From: an uncultured Bacteroidales bacterium
GTDB taxonomy: Bacteria > Bacteroidota > Bacteroidia > Bacteroidales > Bacteroidaceae
DNA length: 64,000 nt
Reading direction: 5' to 3'
Assembly (NCBI GenBank): GCA_902779875.1
Contig: CACZCX010000002.1
Span: forward strand, 1-64,000
Both the position numbers and the translations under genes were made by a program. Of the stretch, positions 36,491 to 45,741 are shown piece by piece (within the stretch, counting starts at the first letter, position 1; each line of letters starts with the position of its first letter). The notes under the pieces were generated by a model. The model was not told where the DNA came from, searched no databases, and worked only from the letters and a program-made list of their open reading frames with translations.

Positions 36491-36916
36491 TTAATAGGGT
36501 ATGGCGGCCAACAAGTCAGCCAGTTTGTCTATTGCTTGTGTCAAGGGTTTTTCAACCATCTTGGCCATGAAAATGTTCAGGTCTGCATCGACCGTGAGTT
36601 TGATCTTGCAGCTGTTTTCACCGGTGGATACGATCTGAATCCACATGAAGAGCTTTATGGGAGACTGGGCGGACTCCAGCTTGACGCACTTGAAAGGGTC
36701 ACGTGACACGATGGCTATCTCGACCTTTCCTACAGGCTGTGCCATAGCGCTTACTCTGTCGGGGGTGCAATCCAGATCCTCCAGATTGAAGCCCTGTCTC
36801 TTATCCTCGGGTATCCTTTCCAGGAGGGTCTTGAGGTTGCTCAGGTCAGAGACCTTGGCATATACCTGCTCCTGTGAATACGGGATTTGCTTTACGCTGC
36901 TTTCTATCCTTTTCAT
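36491..36916 (-). CDS. SRPBCC-family (START-like) protein
   Basis: 141 residues, no signal peptide. The N-terminal IESSVKQIPYSQEQVYAKVSDLSNL, the central strands and the C-terminal amphipathic helix (ITQAIDKLADLLAAIPY-like) fit the small polyketide-cyclase/START fold that binds hydrophobic ligands. Function unknown. Its position between pyrE and argH (3 and 11 nt) suggests cotranscription, not a shared pathway. Confidence 0.75.
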   Translation of the reverse strand: MKRIESSVKQIPYSQEQVYAKVSDLSNLKTLLERIPEDKRQGFNLEDLDCTPDRVSAMAQPVGKVEIAIVSRDPFKCVKLESAQSPIKLFMWIQIVSTGENSCKIKLTVDADLNIFMAKMVEKPLTQAIDKLADLLAAIPY

Positions 36917-36919
36917 CGG

Positions 36920-37552
36920 TTATTTGCCCCATTCTGACGGGTTCTGTCTCCACTCGTTGAGAGTGGGCAGGCTGTCAACCTTTATGTATCCTGAAGTTAC
37001 TGCTGTCTCAAGCATGGCGGGGTAGTCGGTCAGGGTGGAGAGTTTTACTCCGGCCTTCTGGAAAGCCTCCTCGGCTACGGGGAATCCGTAGGTGAATGAG
37101 GCAACCATTCCTACAACCTCACATCCGGCATTGCGTATGGCTTCAACTGCCTTGAGGCTGCTCAGACCGGTGGATACCAGATCCTCTACAACCATAACGC
37201 GGCTGCCGGTAGGCAGATAACCCTCTATCAGGTTTGCCAGTCCGTGGTCCTTGGGTGCCGAACGTACGTAAACGAAAGGCTTGCCCATCCTGTCGGCAAC
37301 CAGCGCGCCTTGGGCTATGGCACCGGTAGCGACACCGGCTATAACGTCAAAATCGGGGAAATCACGGGTAATTACATTGCAGAGGGAGTCACGTACCAGA
37401 GTCCTTACCTCAGGGAACGAGAGAGCCTTGCGGTTATCACAGTAAAACGGTGAACGCCAACCTGATGCCCAGGTAAAAGGGGCGTCGGGCTGAACTTTAA
37501 CGGCCTCTATGCGCAGCAGCTCACGGGCCACCTGTGTCTTGATATTGTCCAT
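36920..37552 (-). CDS. pyrE: Orotate phosphoribosyltransferase
   Basis: Pyrimidine synthesis: orotate plus PRPP to OMP. 210 residues from MDNIKTQVARELLRIEAV. PRPP motif VMVVEDLVSTGLSSLKAV and the substrate segment TWASGWRSPFYCDNRKAL are intact. An upstream extension of 44 in-frame codons crosses the divergent promoter region and was rejected. A weak -7-like TAACTTCG lies at 37585-37592. First gene of a four-gene operon. Confidence 0.96.
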   Translation of the reverse strand: MDNIKTQVARELLRIEAVKVQPDAPFTWASGWRSPFYCDNRKALSFPEVRTLVRDSLCNVITRDFPDFDVIAGVATGAIAQGALVADRMGKPFVYVRSAPKDHGLANLIEGYLPTGSRVMVVEDLVSTGLSSLKAVEAIRNAGCEVVGMVASFTYGFPVAEEAFQKAGVKLSTLTDYPAMLETAVTSGYIKVDSLPTLNEWRQNPSEWGK

Positions 37553-37666
37553 ACCTATGTGTTTGTCTTTAGTTTTCAATGCCGCGAAGTTACTAAATAT
37601 TGGCCGATATGCCCAATCTTTAATATAAAACAACATTATTACAGGCGCCCCTATGGATTTTGTTGT

Positions 37667-37674
37667 TAAATTTG
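37667..37674 (+). promoter_or_regulatory. Envelope operon promoter, -7 box TAAATTTG
   Basis: Perfect TAnnTTTG, 14 nt before the ATG at 37689. It excludes the longer reading frame that begins at 37653. Confidence 0.6.
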
Positions 37675-37688
37675 CACGAATCAAAATA

Positions 37689-39041
37689 ATGCACCGACTG
37701 ATGAAAGGCCGTCATATACTTTTGCTTGCAGTGTTACTGTCATGCGTGTCCTGTTTTACTGAAAAGGAAAATTCTACAACGCCGCAAGCTGCCATAACTA
37801 CATTCATAATAGGTTATTACAATGTCGGTTTCCACGACGTGAACGATTCCGGAAGGGATACCGTGGTCTACAACAGAGAGGGCGGCGTCATGTACCCCAT
37901 GACCATAGACCAGGTCGGTAACCGTATCTTCAATGTTGACTCCATGGCTTATGGCTCCAATCTCAAGGCTGTGACCTGTAACGTCTACGGCAACGGAGTG
38001 GTCTTTTACACTTATGCCGATGACCTGGACCACAGCTACCTCTGGAGTATTGCCGATTCACTTGATTTTACCCGCAAGCTCATATTCGGAATACAGTCGA
38101 CTGACGGTTCCTACACCAGGAGATACAAGGTCGATGTGAACGTGCGCACCGTGTTCCCCGACTCCCTGCTCTGGAGCAATAAAGACAGCGTAGGTTTTGC
38201 CACACTCTCCTCTCTGAGCGCAGTTGTAAGGGATGACTCCCTGTTCTGTTTCGGACTTGACGGCACGGGCACTCCCTCCGTGACTTCACGTGACATAACC
38301 CGCGGCAGTTGGAACGGATCCACTCCTCTGGCCGGAATTTCGGCCGGATGGCAGCCCCGTGTTACCCTTGCGGGCGGGATCTTCTATACCGTATCGGGCG
38401 GCAGTCTCTACAGCTCTTCCGATGCCGTAAACTGGACAGTTGCCAAATCAGGTATTAAGAGCGTGATAAGTGCAGGTGAGGATTACGGTGAACTCCAGGT
38501 GGTAACGACCGACGGCAAGATACTCAAGTCGACCGACATGACCTCATGGAGTGAGATGCAGGCTGTCCCGGCCGGATTCCCCGACTCCGCTGCGGTGATG
38601 TACCGCTATCCTCTGGCTACCAATGCCAACATCCTCAGGTCAGTCCTTGCAGGTATTGACGGTGATTCCGGCTATGCAACCCTGTGGACCATGCTGAGTA
38701 CCGATTCCGTATGGACCGCCGTTGACCTTCCTTCAGATACCGGACTGCGTCTGCCGGCATCGGAGCAGATGTCACTGCTCAGGTATGACGACGCCCTGTT
38801 CGCCATGGGTCCCGGTATCAAGGGTTTCGTTCAGTCCAATGACAACGGTATCACCTGGTATTACTGTGACAGATACGCCTACGATTACTCCTCCTGGAAC
38901 AGATACATGCAGCTGCCGGTAGAACTTGATGTCAAGGTATCGGATCCGGTGGCTGTGACCGATAACAGGGGCGGAATCTGGATAATGACCGCCGACGGTC
39001 AGGTTTGGCACGGTGCCATAACACGACTCATCAAACGTTGA
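37689..39041 (+). CDS. DUF6242-like lipoprotein
   Basis: About 450 residues; start at MHRLMKGRHILLL or four codons later. Lipobox CVSC in LLAVLLSCVSC. The body shows propeller-like strands with Ser/Asp-rich turns (YSSSDAVNWTVAKSG, LKSTDMTSWSEM, SNDNGITWYYCDRY), like BNR/Asp-box repeats. I recall this family as DUF6242, found before the BamA cluster in Bacteroidales; that name is from memory. Role unknown, but its place in the envelope operon suggests the outer membrane. Confidence 0.72.
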   Translation: MHRLMKGRHILLLAVLLSCVSCFTEKENSTTPQAAITTFIIGYYNVGFHDVNDSGRDTVVYNREGGVMYPMTIDQVGNRIFNVDSMAYGSNLKAVTCNVYGNGVVFYTYADDLDHSYLWSIADSLDFTRKLIFGIQSTDGSYTRRYKVDVNVRTVFPDSLLWSNKDSVGFATLSSLSAVVRDDSLFCFGLDGTGTPSVTSRDITRGSWNGSTPLAGISAGWQPRVTLAGGIFYTVSGGSLYSSSDAVNWTVAKSGIKSVISAGEDYGELQVVTTDGKILKSTDMTSWSEMQAVPAGFPDSAAVMYRYPLATNANILRSVLAGIDGDSGYATLWTMLSTDSVWTAVDLPSDTGLRLPASEQMSLLRYDDALFAMGPGIKGFVQSNDNGITWYYCDRYAYDYSSWNRYMQLPVELDVKVSDPVAVTDNRGGIWIMTADGQVWHGAITRLIKR

Positions 39042-39046
39042 CAGAG

Positions 39047-39736
39047 ATGTTAAGACTCAGATCCCTGACTATAGTTGCAATGCTCTCCTGCTGCCTCTCC
39101 GCGGCGGGCCAGGATGACGGCTATTTCATGGAATTCGGTCTTGGCGGAGGCGGCAGCTTCTATATGGGCGACGCCAACACGGAACTCTATAACAATACCA
39201 ACGGAGTATTCTCCTTCGTGGCCCGATACAACGTGAACCCCAGGTTCTCCCTCAAGGCCAATATCGCTGCAGCCGGTATATCCGGAAGTACGGACGGCTC
39301 TTACGGAACCCTGCCCGGTGACGAGCTCAAGTTCAGTCGTACCCTCTATGATTTCGGGGTACAGATTGAATGGGGATTCTGCGGATACGGCATGGAGGGA
39401 TGGGACGGTACCCGCCGGCTGGCTCCCTACGGACTTCTGGGTATAGGCATGACTTATGCTCCCGAGCCTGCCAGGAATGACTTTGGCGCCAATTTCCCCA
39501 TAGGACTTGGCCTCAGATACAAGCTCTCCGAAAGGGTAAACATAGGACTGGAATGGAGTATGAGGTTCTCCACATCGGACCGCCTGGATGTTACCACCAA
39601 CGGCGGGACTTCGCTTGAGAACCCCTTCATGATCAAGGGAAAAGGAATAAAGAACAAGGACAGCTACAGTTTCAGCATGCTGTATGTGACATTTGACCTT
39701 TTCAAACGTCCTTGTAACTGTAACGAAGAAAAATAA
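39047..39736 (+). CDS. DUF6089-like outer-membrane beta-barrel protein
   Basis: 229 residues; signal peptide MLRLRSLTIVAMLSCCLSAAGQ. Alternating strands with Gly and aromatic residues (FMEFGLGGGGSFYMGDAN, FSFVARYNVNPRFSLKANI, LGLRYKLSERVNIGLEWSMRFS) indicate an 8-strand-type barrel. The start was set 14 codons inside the longer frame, 5 nt after the previous stop. The DUF6089 name is from memory of this gene order. Function unknown. Confidence 0.75.
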   Translation: MLRLRSLTIVAMLSCCLSAAGQDDGYFMEFGLGGGGSFYMGDANTELYNNTNGVFSFVARYNVNPRFSLKANIAAAGISGSTDGSYGTLPGDELKFSRTLYDFGVQIEWGFCGYGMEGWDGTRRLAPYGLLGIGMTYAPEPARNDFGANFPIGLGLRYKLSERVNIGLEWSMRFSTSDRLDVTTNGGTSLENPFMIKGKGIKNKDSYSFSMLYVTFDLFKRPCNCNEEK

Positions 39737-39742
39737 GTAGAC

Positions 39743-40501
39743 ATGACATATCAGGAGCAGTTGGATAAGAACAGGATTCCCGGGCATGTAGCCATCATCA
39801 TGGACGGCAACGGCCGTTGGGCCGAGCAGCGCGGCAAGCAGCGCACCGAAGGCCATATCCAGGGAGTCGAGGTAGTGCGTAAGATTATGGAAAACGCCGT
39901 TGAACTGGGCATAAAGTATCTTACGCTGTACACATTCTCCACTGAGAACTGGAACCGTCCTCAGCAGGAGGTGTCAGCTCTGATGGGACTTCTGTTCAAG
40001 AATATCCAGGAGGACGTGTTCATACGCAATCAGGTCCGTTTCCGCGTCATAGGTGATATGGAGCGCCTGCCCGAGGATGTGCAGGTCAAGCTGGTCGACT
40101 GCATGGAGAAAACCAAGGATTTTGACCGTTCCTGCATGGTGCTGGCCCTGAGCTACTCATCACGCTGGGAGATAACCCGTGCCGCCAGGATGCTTGCCGA
40201 GAAGGCCGTCAAGGGTGAGATCAGCCCCGCCGATATAGATGAGAAGATGGTATCGGCCTCCATGACCACTGATTTCATGCCCGACCCCGACCTGCTCATA
40301 CGTACAGGCGGCGAGATAAGACTGAGCAATTATCTGTTGTGGCAGTCAGCATACACGGAACTCTACTTCTGTGATACTTTCTGGCCCGATTTCAATATGG
40401 AAGAACTATGTAAAGCCATCTATGTCTATCAGCAGCGTGAACGCCGTTTCGGCAAGACCGGTGCGCAGGTGGCAGAGCAGAAGAACAAGACAGCAGAATG
40501 A
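39743..40501 (+). CDS. uppS: Isoprenyl transferase (undecaprenyl diphosphate synthase)
   Basis: Makes the C55 carrier lipid for peptidoglycan and O-antigen. 252 residues of the cis-prenyltransferase family: [21 protein letters not shown] with catalytic Asp, [10 protein letters not shown], and the C-terminal [18 protein letters not shown] and [12 protein letters not shown]. Its TGA overlaps the bamA ATG, so expression of carrier lipid and barrel assembly are linked. Confidence 0.97.
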   Translation: MTYQEQLDKNRIPGHVAIIMDGNGRWAEQRGKQRTEGHIQGVEVVRKIMENAVELGIKYLTLYTFSTENWNRPQQEVSALMGLLFKNIQEDVFIRNQVRFRVIGDMERLPEDVQVKLVDCMEKTKDFDRSCMVLALSYSSRWEITRAARMLAEKAVKGEISPADIDEKMVSASMTTDFMPDPDLLIRTGGEIRLSNYLLWQSAYTELYFCDTFWPDFNMEELCKAIYVYQQRERRFGKTGAQVAEQKNKTAE

Positions 40502-43140
40502 ATATGAAGTTTAAGCATATCATAGCCCTTTCGTTACTGTTCCTGTGGGGAACGCCCCTGTCTGCACAGACGGATGAAGCCCCTGTCCAGGAGAATCCGG
40601 TGATACTCTACTCTGGCACGGCTAAGAGGTACGAGATAGCTGATATCATTGTCACCGGAATGGAGGAGAACAACCACAAGACACTCATTACCATGTCAGG
40701 CCTCAAGGTGGGAACCCGCATAGCGATCCCCGGTCAGGATATTACACAGGCCATGAAACGCCTCTGGAACACAGGCCTTTTTGCCAATGTCCAGATCAAG
40801 GCTCGCAAGATCCAGGGTGACAAGATCTGGCTTGAGCTGGCCATGGAGCAGAACCCCAAGATCAAGGAGGTGGTGTTCCACGGAGTCCGTAAGGGAGAGT
40901 CATCGGAACTGGAGGAGAAGATAGGCATGTTCCCCGGCACTCAGATCACGCAGAACGGTCTGAACCGCTCACAGAAACTCATACAGAGATACTTTGACGA
41001 GAAAGGATTCAAGGATGCCGATGTCCGCGTTCAGCAGCGTTCGGCACCCGACGAGGACGGTCTGGCATATGTTGACGTCTACATTGACAAGAAAGACAAG
41101 GTCAAGGTACGTACCATCCATCTTGAGGGTAACGAGAACTTCTCGGACAAGACCATCAAGAGGATCATGAAGAAGACCAACGAGAAGGGTAAGCTGAGCG
41201 AGTTCTTCCACACCAAGAAGTTCGTGGATGACGAGTATCAGGGTGACAAGGACAAGGTGCTCTCCAAATACTACGAGAAGGGTTACCGCGACGCCGTCAT
41301 AGTAAAGGACAGCGTATCGTCCAACAGGGATGACAACACGGTTGACGTATGGCTCACCATCGAGGAGGGTCAGAAATACTATCTGCGTTATATCAACTGG
41401 GTGGGCAATACCGTCTACAACAGCGAGCAGCTGGATGTACTGCTTGACATGAAGCGCGGTGACGTATATGACCAGACCAAACTGAACAACCGTCTTTTTG
41501 ATGACAATGACGGAATCAAGAAGATGTACTACAACAACGGTTACGTGACCTTCCAGATCATACCGGTCGAGACCAATGTCCTGGGTGACTCCGTCGACCT
41601 GGAGATTCGTATGGCCGAGGGTCCGCAGGCATCGATCAACAGGGTGATGATACACGGTAACGACCGCGTCTACGAGAATGTGGTGAGACGTGAACTCTAT
41701 ACCCGTCCGGGTGATATATTCTCATACGAGGCCCTCGAGAACTCTTACCGTACCGTGGCTAACATGGGACACTTTGAGCAGACCACCATCAACCCCAAGG
41801 TTTCGGCCGATGAGCTTAACGGTACCGTCGATATTGACTGGCAGCTTGAGAGCAAGGGTAATGACCAGATCGAGTTCTCTCTCGGTTGGGGTCAGACAGG
41901 TATGATAGGACGTGTGGGACTCAAGTTCACCAACTTCAGCACCTATAACCTGTTCCACAAGAGTGACAATTACCGTATGTTCCTGCCGCAGGGTGACGGT
42001 CAGACCCTCTCCATCAGCGGTCAGACCAACGGTAAGTTCTACCACTCGTACAGCATCTCGTTCCTGGAACCGTGGCTGGGCGGCAAGCGACCCAACTCCC
42101 TCTCGGTGAACCTCTTCTACTCCAAGCAGAGTGACATAAGCAGCAACTACTACAACTCCGCATATTACCAGAACATGTACAACTACATGTACGGATACGG
42201 CAACTATTACGGAAACTACGGAGGATACTACAACAACTACGAGTCTTATTACGATCCTGACAAGTATATCACCATGCTGGGAGCAAGTATAGGTTGGGGT
42301 AAGCGCCTGCACTGGCCTGACTATAACTTCACCTTCTTCAGTGAACTCTCCTATACCCGTTACAAGCTTAAGCAGTGGAACTACTTCCTTATCAATAACG
42401 GAACATGTAACAACATCAACCTGGGACTCACCTTGGGCCGCAGTACCATAGACCATCCCATATTCCCGCGTACAGGTTCGGAGTTCGCTGTATCGGTATA
42501 CTTCACTCCTCCCTACTCACTGTGGGACGGCGTCGACTACGAGCACCTGGCTGCTGACAGGACATCGGCCACTTATCAGGAAGAGCTGCGTCAGAAACAC
42601 AAATGGATAGAGTACAACAAGTGGAAATTCCGTTCACGCACATACACTTCATTAACAAACGGTCCGACTAAACGTCTGGTACTTATGACACGCTTTGACT
42701 TTGGATTGCTGGGTCATTACAATAAATTCAAGAAGTCACCGTTCGAGACCTTCTTTGTGGGAGGTGACGGTATGAGCGGCGGTTCATATACATACGCAAC
42801 GGAGATTATCGGACTGCGTGGTTATGACAACGGTTCACTCACACCTTACTCTGACGGTTATGCATATACAAGGATGTCGGTTGAGCTGCGTTACCCGCTG
42901 CTTATGGAGAACTCCACCATCATATATGCGCTGACTTTCCTGGAGGGTGGTAATGCATGGGATTCAATCGGAAAGTTCAATCCGTTCGACCTGAAACGTT
43001 CAGCGGGAGTGGGCGTCCGCGTCATGCTTCCCATGGTCGGTCTGATGGGTATTGACTGGGCTTACGGATTCGATCCTATCATGGGAACGAACCGATACGG
43101 AGGCAGTCAGGTACACTTCGTGCTGGGACAGGAATTTTAA
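40498..43140 (+). CDS. bamA: Outer membrane protein assembly factor BamA
   Basis: Inserts beta-barrels into the outer membrane. 880 residues: signal peptide (to about LSAQ), five POTRA domains (about 40-450; [13 protein letters not shown] and [12 protein letters not shown] mark starts), then a 16-strand barrel ending VHFVLGQEF with C-terminal Phe. About residues 545-588 form an unusual Tyr/Asn/Gly-rich extracellular loop with over 15 Tyr. An ATG two codons downstream is an alternative start. Three Skp-type chaperone genes follow. Confidence 0.96.
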   Translation: MNMKFKHIIALSLLFLWGTPLSAQTDEAPVQENPVILYSGTAKRYEIADIIVTGMEENNHKTLITMSGLKVGTRIAIPGQDITQAMKRLWNTGLFANVQIKARKIQGDKIWLELAMEQNPKIKEVVFHGVRKGESSELEEKIGMFPGTQITQNGLNRSQKLIQRYFDEKGFKDADVRVQQRSAPDEDGLAYVDVYIDKKDKVKVRTIHLEGNENFSDKTIKRIMKKTNEKGKLSEFFHTKKFVDDEYQGDKDKVLSKYYEKGYRDAVIVKDSVSSNRDDNTVDVWLTIEEGQKYYLRYINWVGNTVYNSEQLDVLLDMKRGDVYDQTKLNNRLFDDNDGIKKMYYNNGYVTFQIIPVETNVLGDSVDLEIRMAEGPQASINRVMIHGNDRVYENVVRRELYTRPGDIFSYEALENSYRTVANMGHFEQTTINPKVSADELNGTVDIDWQLESKGNDQIEFSLGWGQTGMIGRVGLKFTNFSTYNLFHKSDNYRMFLPQGDGQTLSISGQTNGKFYHSYSISFLEPWLGGKRPNSLSVNLFYSKQSDISSNYYNSAYYQNMYNYMYGYGNYYGNYGGYYNNYESYYDPDKYITMLGASIGWGKRLHWPDYNFTFFSELSYTRYKLKQWNYFLINNGTCNNINLGLTLGRSTIDHPIFPRTGSEFAVSVYFTPPYSLWDGVDYEHLAADRTSATYQEELRQKHKWIEYNKWKFRSRTYTSLTNGPTKRLVLMTRFDFGLLGHYNKFKKSPFETFFVGGDGMSGGSYTYATEIIGLRGYDNGSLTPYSDGYAYTRMSVELRYPLLMENSTIIYALTFLEGGNAWDSIGKFNPFDLKRSAGVGVRVMLPMVGLMGIDWAYGFDPIMGTNRYGGSQVHFVLGQEF

Positions 43141-43183
43141 CTTGATACCGGAAACGGTTATAATATAGTAAAACAGAGTTGTT

Positions 43184-43699
43184 ATGAAAAAGAGATTATC
43201 AATCGCAGCAATGATGCTGTTTTTCTGCCTCACCGCAGGTGCGCAGAAATTCGCTCTGGTAGACATGGAGTATATTCTTAACAGAATTCCCGCATATGAG
43301 CGAGCCAATGAGCAGCTTGACCAGTTCTCAAAACGTTGGCAGGCTGAGGTCGAGGCTCTCAACCTTGAGGCTCAGACCCTTTATAAGAACTATCAGAACG
43401 AGGCTCTTTTCCTCTCGGAGGAACAGAAGAACAAGAAGGAGGAGGAGATCATGGCCATGGAGAAGAAGGCCAGCGAACTCAAGCGTCAGTATTTCGGTCC
43501 TGACGGCGAACTGATCAAGAAGCGCGAGAGCCTTATGATGCCTATACAGGATGAGATATACGAGGCCATCAAGCAGATAAGCGAGACTGACGGCTATCAG
43601 GTCGTGGTTGACCGTTCATCGGCCTCAAGCATGATTTACGCCTCACCCAAGATAGATATCAGCAATGAGGTGCTCCGCAAACTGGGTTATTCAAACTAA
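43184..43699 (+). CDS. OmpH/Skp-family periplasmic chaperone 1
   Basis: 171 residues: signal peptide (MKKRLSIAAMMLFFCLTAGA), then FALVDMEYILNRIPAY, a long charged coiled coil (about 45-110) and the closing strand YQVVVDRSSASSMIYAS. Predicted to hold unfolded barrel proteins for BamA. First of three tandem paralogs. Confidence 0.93.
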   Translation: MKKRLSIAAMMLFFCLTAGAQKFALVDMEYILNRIPAYERANEQLDQFSKRWQAEVEALNLEAQTLYKNYQNEALFLSEEQKNKKEEEIMAMEKKASELKRQYFGPDGELIKKRESLMMPIQDEIYEAIKQISETDGYQVVVDRSSASSMIYASPKIDISNEVLRKLGYSN

Positions 43700-43704
43700 T
43701 TACA

Positions 43705-43712
43705 TATATTTG
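43705..43712 (+). promoter_or_regulatory. Internal promoter before chaperone 2, -7 box TATATTTG
   Basis: Perfect TAnnTTTG in the 49-bp gap, 36 nt before the ATG at 43749. It could raise chaperone levels above BamA. Confidence 0.55.
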
Positions 43713-43748
43713 CACTACCTACTTATTACGAATTAAATCACTCTTAAT

Positions 43749-44249
43749 ATGAAGAAATTATTTATTGTTGCGCTGGTCGCTCTGATGCCTTTCGGCGCGT
43801 TTGCACAGAAGTTCGGACATTTTAATTCAGCCGATATCCTTCCTCTCATGCCTGAGTATAAGGCTGCTGAGGCAGAACTCCAGGAGTTGACTACCCAGTA
43901 TCAGGATGAATTCAACTATATGGTAACCGAATACCAGAAGAAAGAGGATGACTACCTCAAGAACCGTGAGTCTCTCCCCGAGGCTACCCGTCAGCGTAGA
44001 GAGCAGGACCTTGCAGACAGCCAGCAGAAGATACAGGAGTACAGGATGAACAGCAGCGCCAACCTGGAGAACAAGCAGGCTGAGCTTCTGAACAACATCA
44101 ACGAGAAGGCTCTCAAGGCCGTCAAGGAAGTCGGCGAGGAGGGCGGTTACATATGTATATTCGATCTCGGAGGTGGCGTGCCTTTCGTTAACGCTACACT
44201 CACCACTGATGTTACAGAGCCTATCAAGGCCAAGCTGGGTATAAAGTAA
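43749..44249 (+). CDS. OmpH/Skp-family periplasmic chaperone 2
   Basis: 166 residues with signal peptide (MKKLFIVALVALMPFGAFA), FGHFNSADILPLMPEYKAA, coiled coil about 40-110 and ending GYICIFDLGGGVPFVN. Has its own -7 box and biased codon use, so it is likely the most expressed of the three. Confidence 0.93.
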   Translation: MKKLFIVALVALMPFGAFAQKFGHFNSADILPLMPEYKAAEAELQELTTQYQDEFNYMVTEYQKKEDDYLKNRESLPEATRQRREQDLADSQQKIQEYRMNSSANLENKQAELLNNINEKALKAVKEVGEEGGYICIFDLGGGVPFVNATLTTDVTEPIKAKLGIK

Positions 44250-44323
44250 TTACCTTTAAGATATACTGTTAAGGGGAACCGGGTTCATGTCCGATTCCCC
44301 TTAATGGCTGAAAACTAACCGAT

Positions 44324-44896
44324 ATGTCAAGACTACGTTTATTACTTATCATGATCCTGGCCGGATCTTTCAGCCTACTGAGTGCACAGGAGGGCAGGTT
44401 CGGTTATCTGGATTTCAACTCCACTCTCAAGCTTATGCCTGAGTATCTGGAGGCAGAGATCAATCTGCAGAAGACCCAGTCTGATTACCGTGAGGAGATT
44501 GAGCGTTCCAAACGTGAATTCGAGAGAAAGTATATCGAGTTCATGCTGGAGCAGGACCATCTGTCAGCCTCGATCGTAGCCAAGCGTCAGAAAGAGCTTC
44601 AGCTGCTTATGGACAACAACGCCGAGTTCCGTGACAAGGTTCAGACAGATCTTGAGAATAAGCGCGAAGAACTGCTGATCCCTCTTAAGAAAAAGCTTAT
44701 GGAGGAGATTGCGGGGGTATGCACCGAGCAGAACCTGGATTACGTGATTGATACGGGCAAGGGAACATACCTCTTCATAAACCCTGACAAGGGAGTCGAT
44801 ATCAGCGTTCCGGTATACAGGAAACTTGGAATCGAGGTAGTTGAAGCTGTTCCGGAAAACGGACAGCCTGTATTGATAAACAGTGACAATAAGTGA
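44324..44896 (+). CDS. OmpH/Skp-family periplasmic chaperone 3
   Basis: 190 residues; signal peptide to about LLSA, FGYLDFNSTLKLMPEYLEA, coiled coil about 50-120, then LDYVIDTGKGTYLFINP. A C-terminal tail of about 30 residues is absent from the other two copies. The 73-nt gap upstream holds no clear -7 box. Stop next to the murI start. Confidence 0.92.
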   Translation: MSRLRLLLIMILAGSFSLLSAQEGRFGYLDFNSTLKLMPEYLEAEINLQKTQSDYREEIERSKREFERKYIEFMLEQDHLSASIVAKRQKELQLLMDNNAEFRDKVQTDLENKREELLIPLKKKLMEEIAGVCTEQNLDYVIDTGKGTYLFINPDKGVDISVPVYRKLGIEVVEAVPENGQPVLINSDNK

Positions 44897-44898
44897 CA

Positions 44899-45741
44899 AT
44901 GAGCAAAACCCTCTCGTCAAAGAAGTGCGGTCCTATAGGAATATTTGATTCAGGATACGGAGGACTGACCATCCTGAAACATATTCAGAGCGCCATGCCG
45001 GAGTATGACTTCATATACCTGGGCGACAATGCCCGTACCCCGTACGGAACACGTTCTTTCCAGGTGGTGTATGAATTCACTCTTCAGTGCGTCACTAAGC
45101 TTTTCGAGATGGGCTGCCCGCTTGTCATACTGGCCTGTAACACGGCATCGGCCAAAGCCCTCAGGACCATCCAGCAGATTGACCTGCCACGCCTTGATGC
45201 CAGCCGTAGGGTTCTCGGAATAATACGTCCTACGGTCGAATCCATCGGTGAATTGAGCAAATCCCGTCATGTGGGCCTGCTTGCCACTCCCGGTACCGTC
45301 AAGTCTCTCTCATATCCTCTTGAGATCAACAAGTTATATCCCGACATTGAGGTCACCGGTGAGGCCTGCCCAATCTGGGTTCCTCTGGTGGAATCGGGAG
45401 AATCACAGTCTGACGGCGCTGATTTCTTTGTAAGACGTCACGTGGAGAATCTTCTGTCCAAGGACAGCAGGATCGATACCATAATACTCGGATGCACCCA
45501 TTATCCGCTGTTGCTCGACAAGATACTCAAGTATGTACCCAAGGGCATCAAAGTGGTATCACAGGGTGAATATGTCGCTGCCTCACTGAAGGATTACATG
45601 CGCCGTCATCCCGACATGGACGGGCGTTGCACCAAAGGCGGCACCTGCCGTTACTACACGACTGAATCGGTCGAGACATTCCTTCCGAATGCCTCCATCT
45701 TCCTGAACTCCGACATACTTGCCGAGTCAGTCACTCTCTGA
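44899..45741 (+). CDS. murI: Glutamate racemase
   Basis: Makes D-glutamate for peptidoglycan. About 280 residues with both catalytic Cys motifs, LVILACNTASAKAL and IILGCTHYPLL, and the substrate Asp-Ser in IGIFDSGYGGL. A GTG at 44893 overlapping the previous stop is an alternative start; ATG 44899 is preferred. Convergent with the permease gene, overlapping it by 15 nt. Confidence 0.96.
   Translation: MSKTLSSKKCGPIGIFDSGYGGLTILKHIQSAMPEYDFIYLGDNARTPYGTRSFQVVYEFTLQCVTKLFEMGCPLVILACNTASAKALRTIQQIDLPRLDASRRVLGIIRPTVESIGELSKSRHVGLLATPGTVKSLSYPLEINKLYPDIEVTGEACPIWVPLVESGESQSDGADFFVRRHVENLLSKDSRIDTIILGCTHYPLLLDKILKYVPKGIKVVSQGEYVAASLKDYMRRHPDMDGRCTKGGTCRYYTTESVETFLPNASIFLNSDILAESVTL

Noticed and set aside
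36694..36704. TCACGTGA core near 36700 and another CACGTG near 38288, considered as further parS sites
   Set aside because: They keep only the central CACGTG and lack the TGTT/AACA flanks; both are inside genes.
41722..42456. 244-residue minus-strand frame inside bamA, and similar long antisense frames in argH, leuS and the HTCS genes
   Set aside because: All lie opposite strong genes with recognised domains; the Val/His-rich translations are typical shadows.
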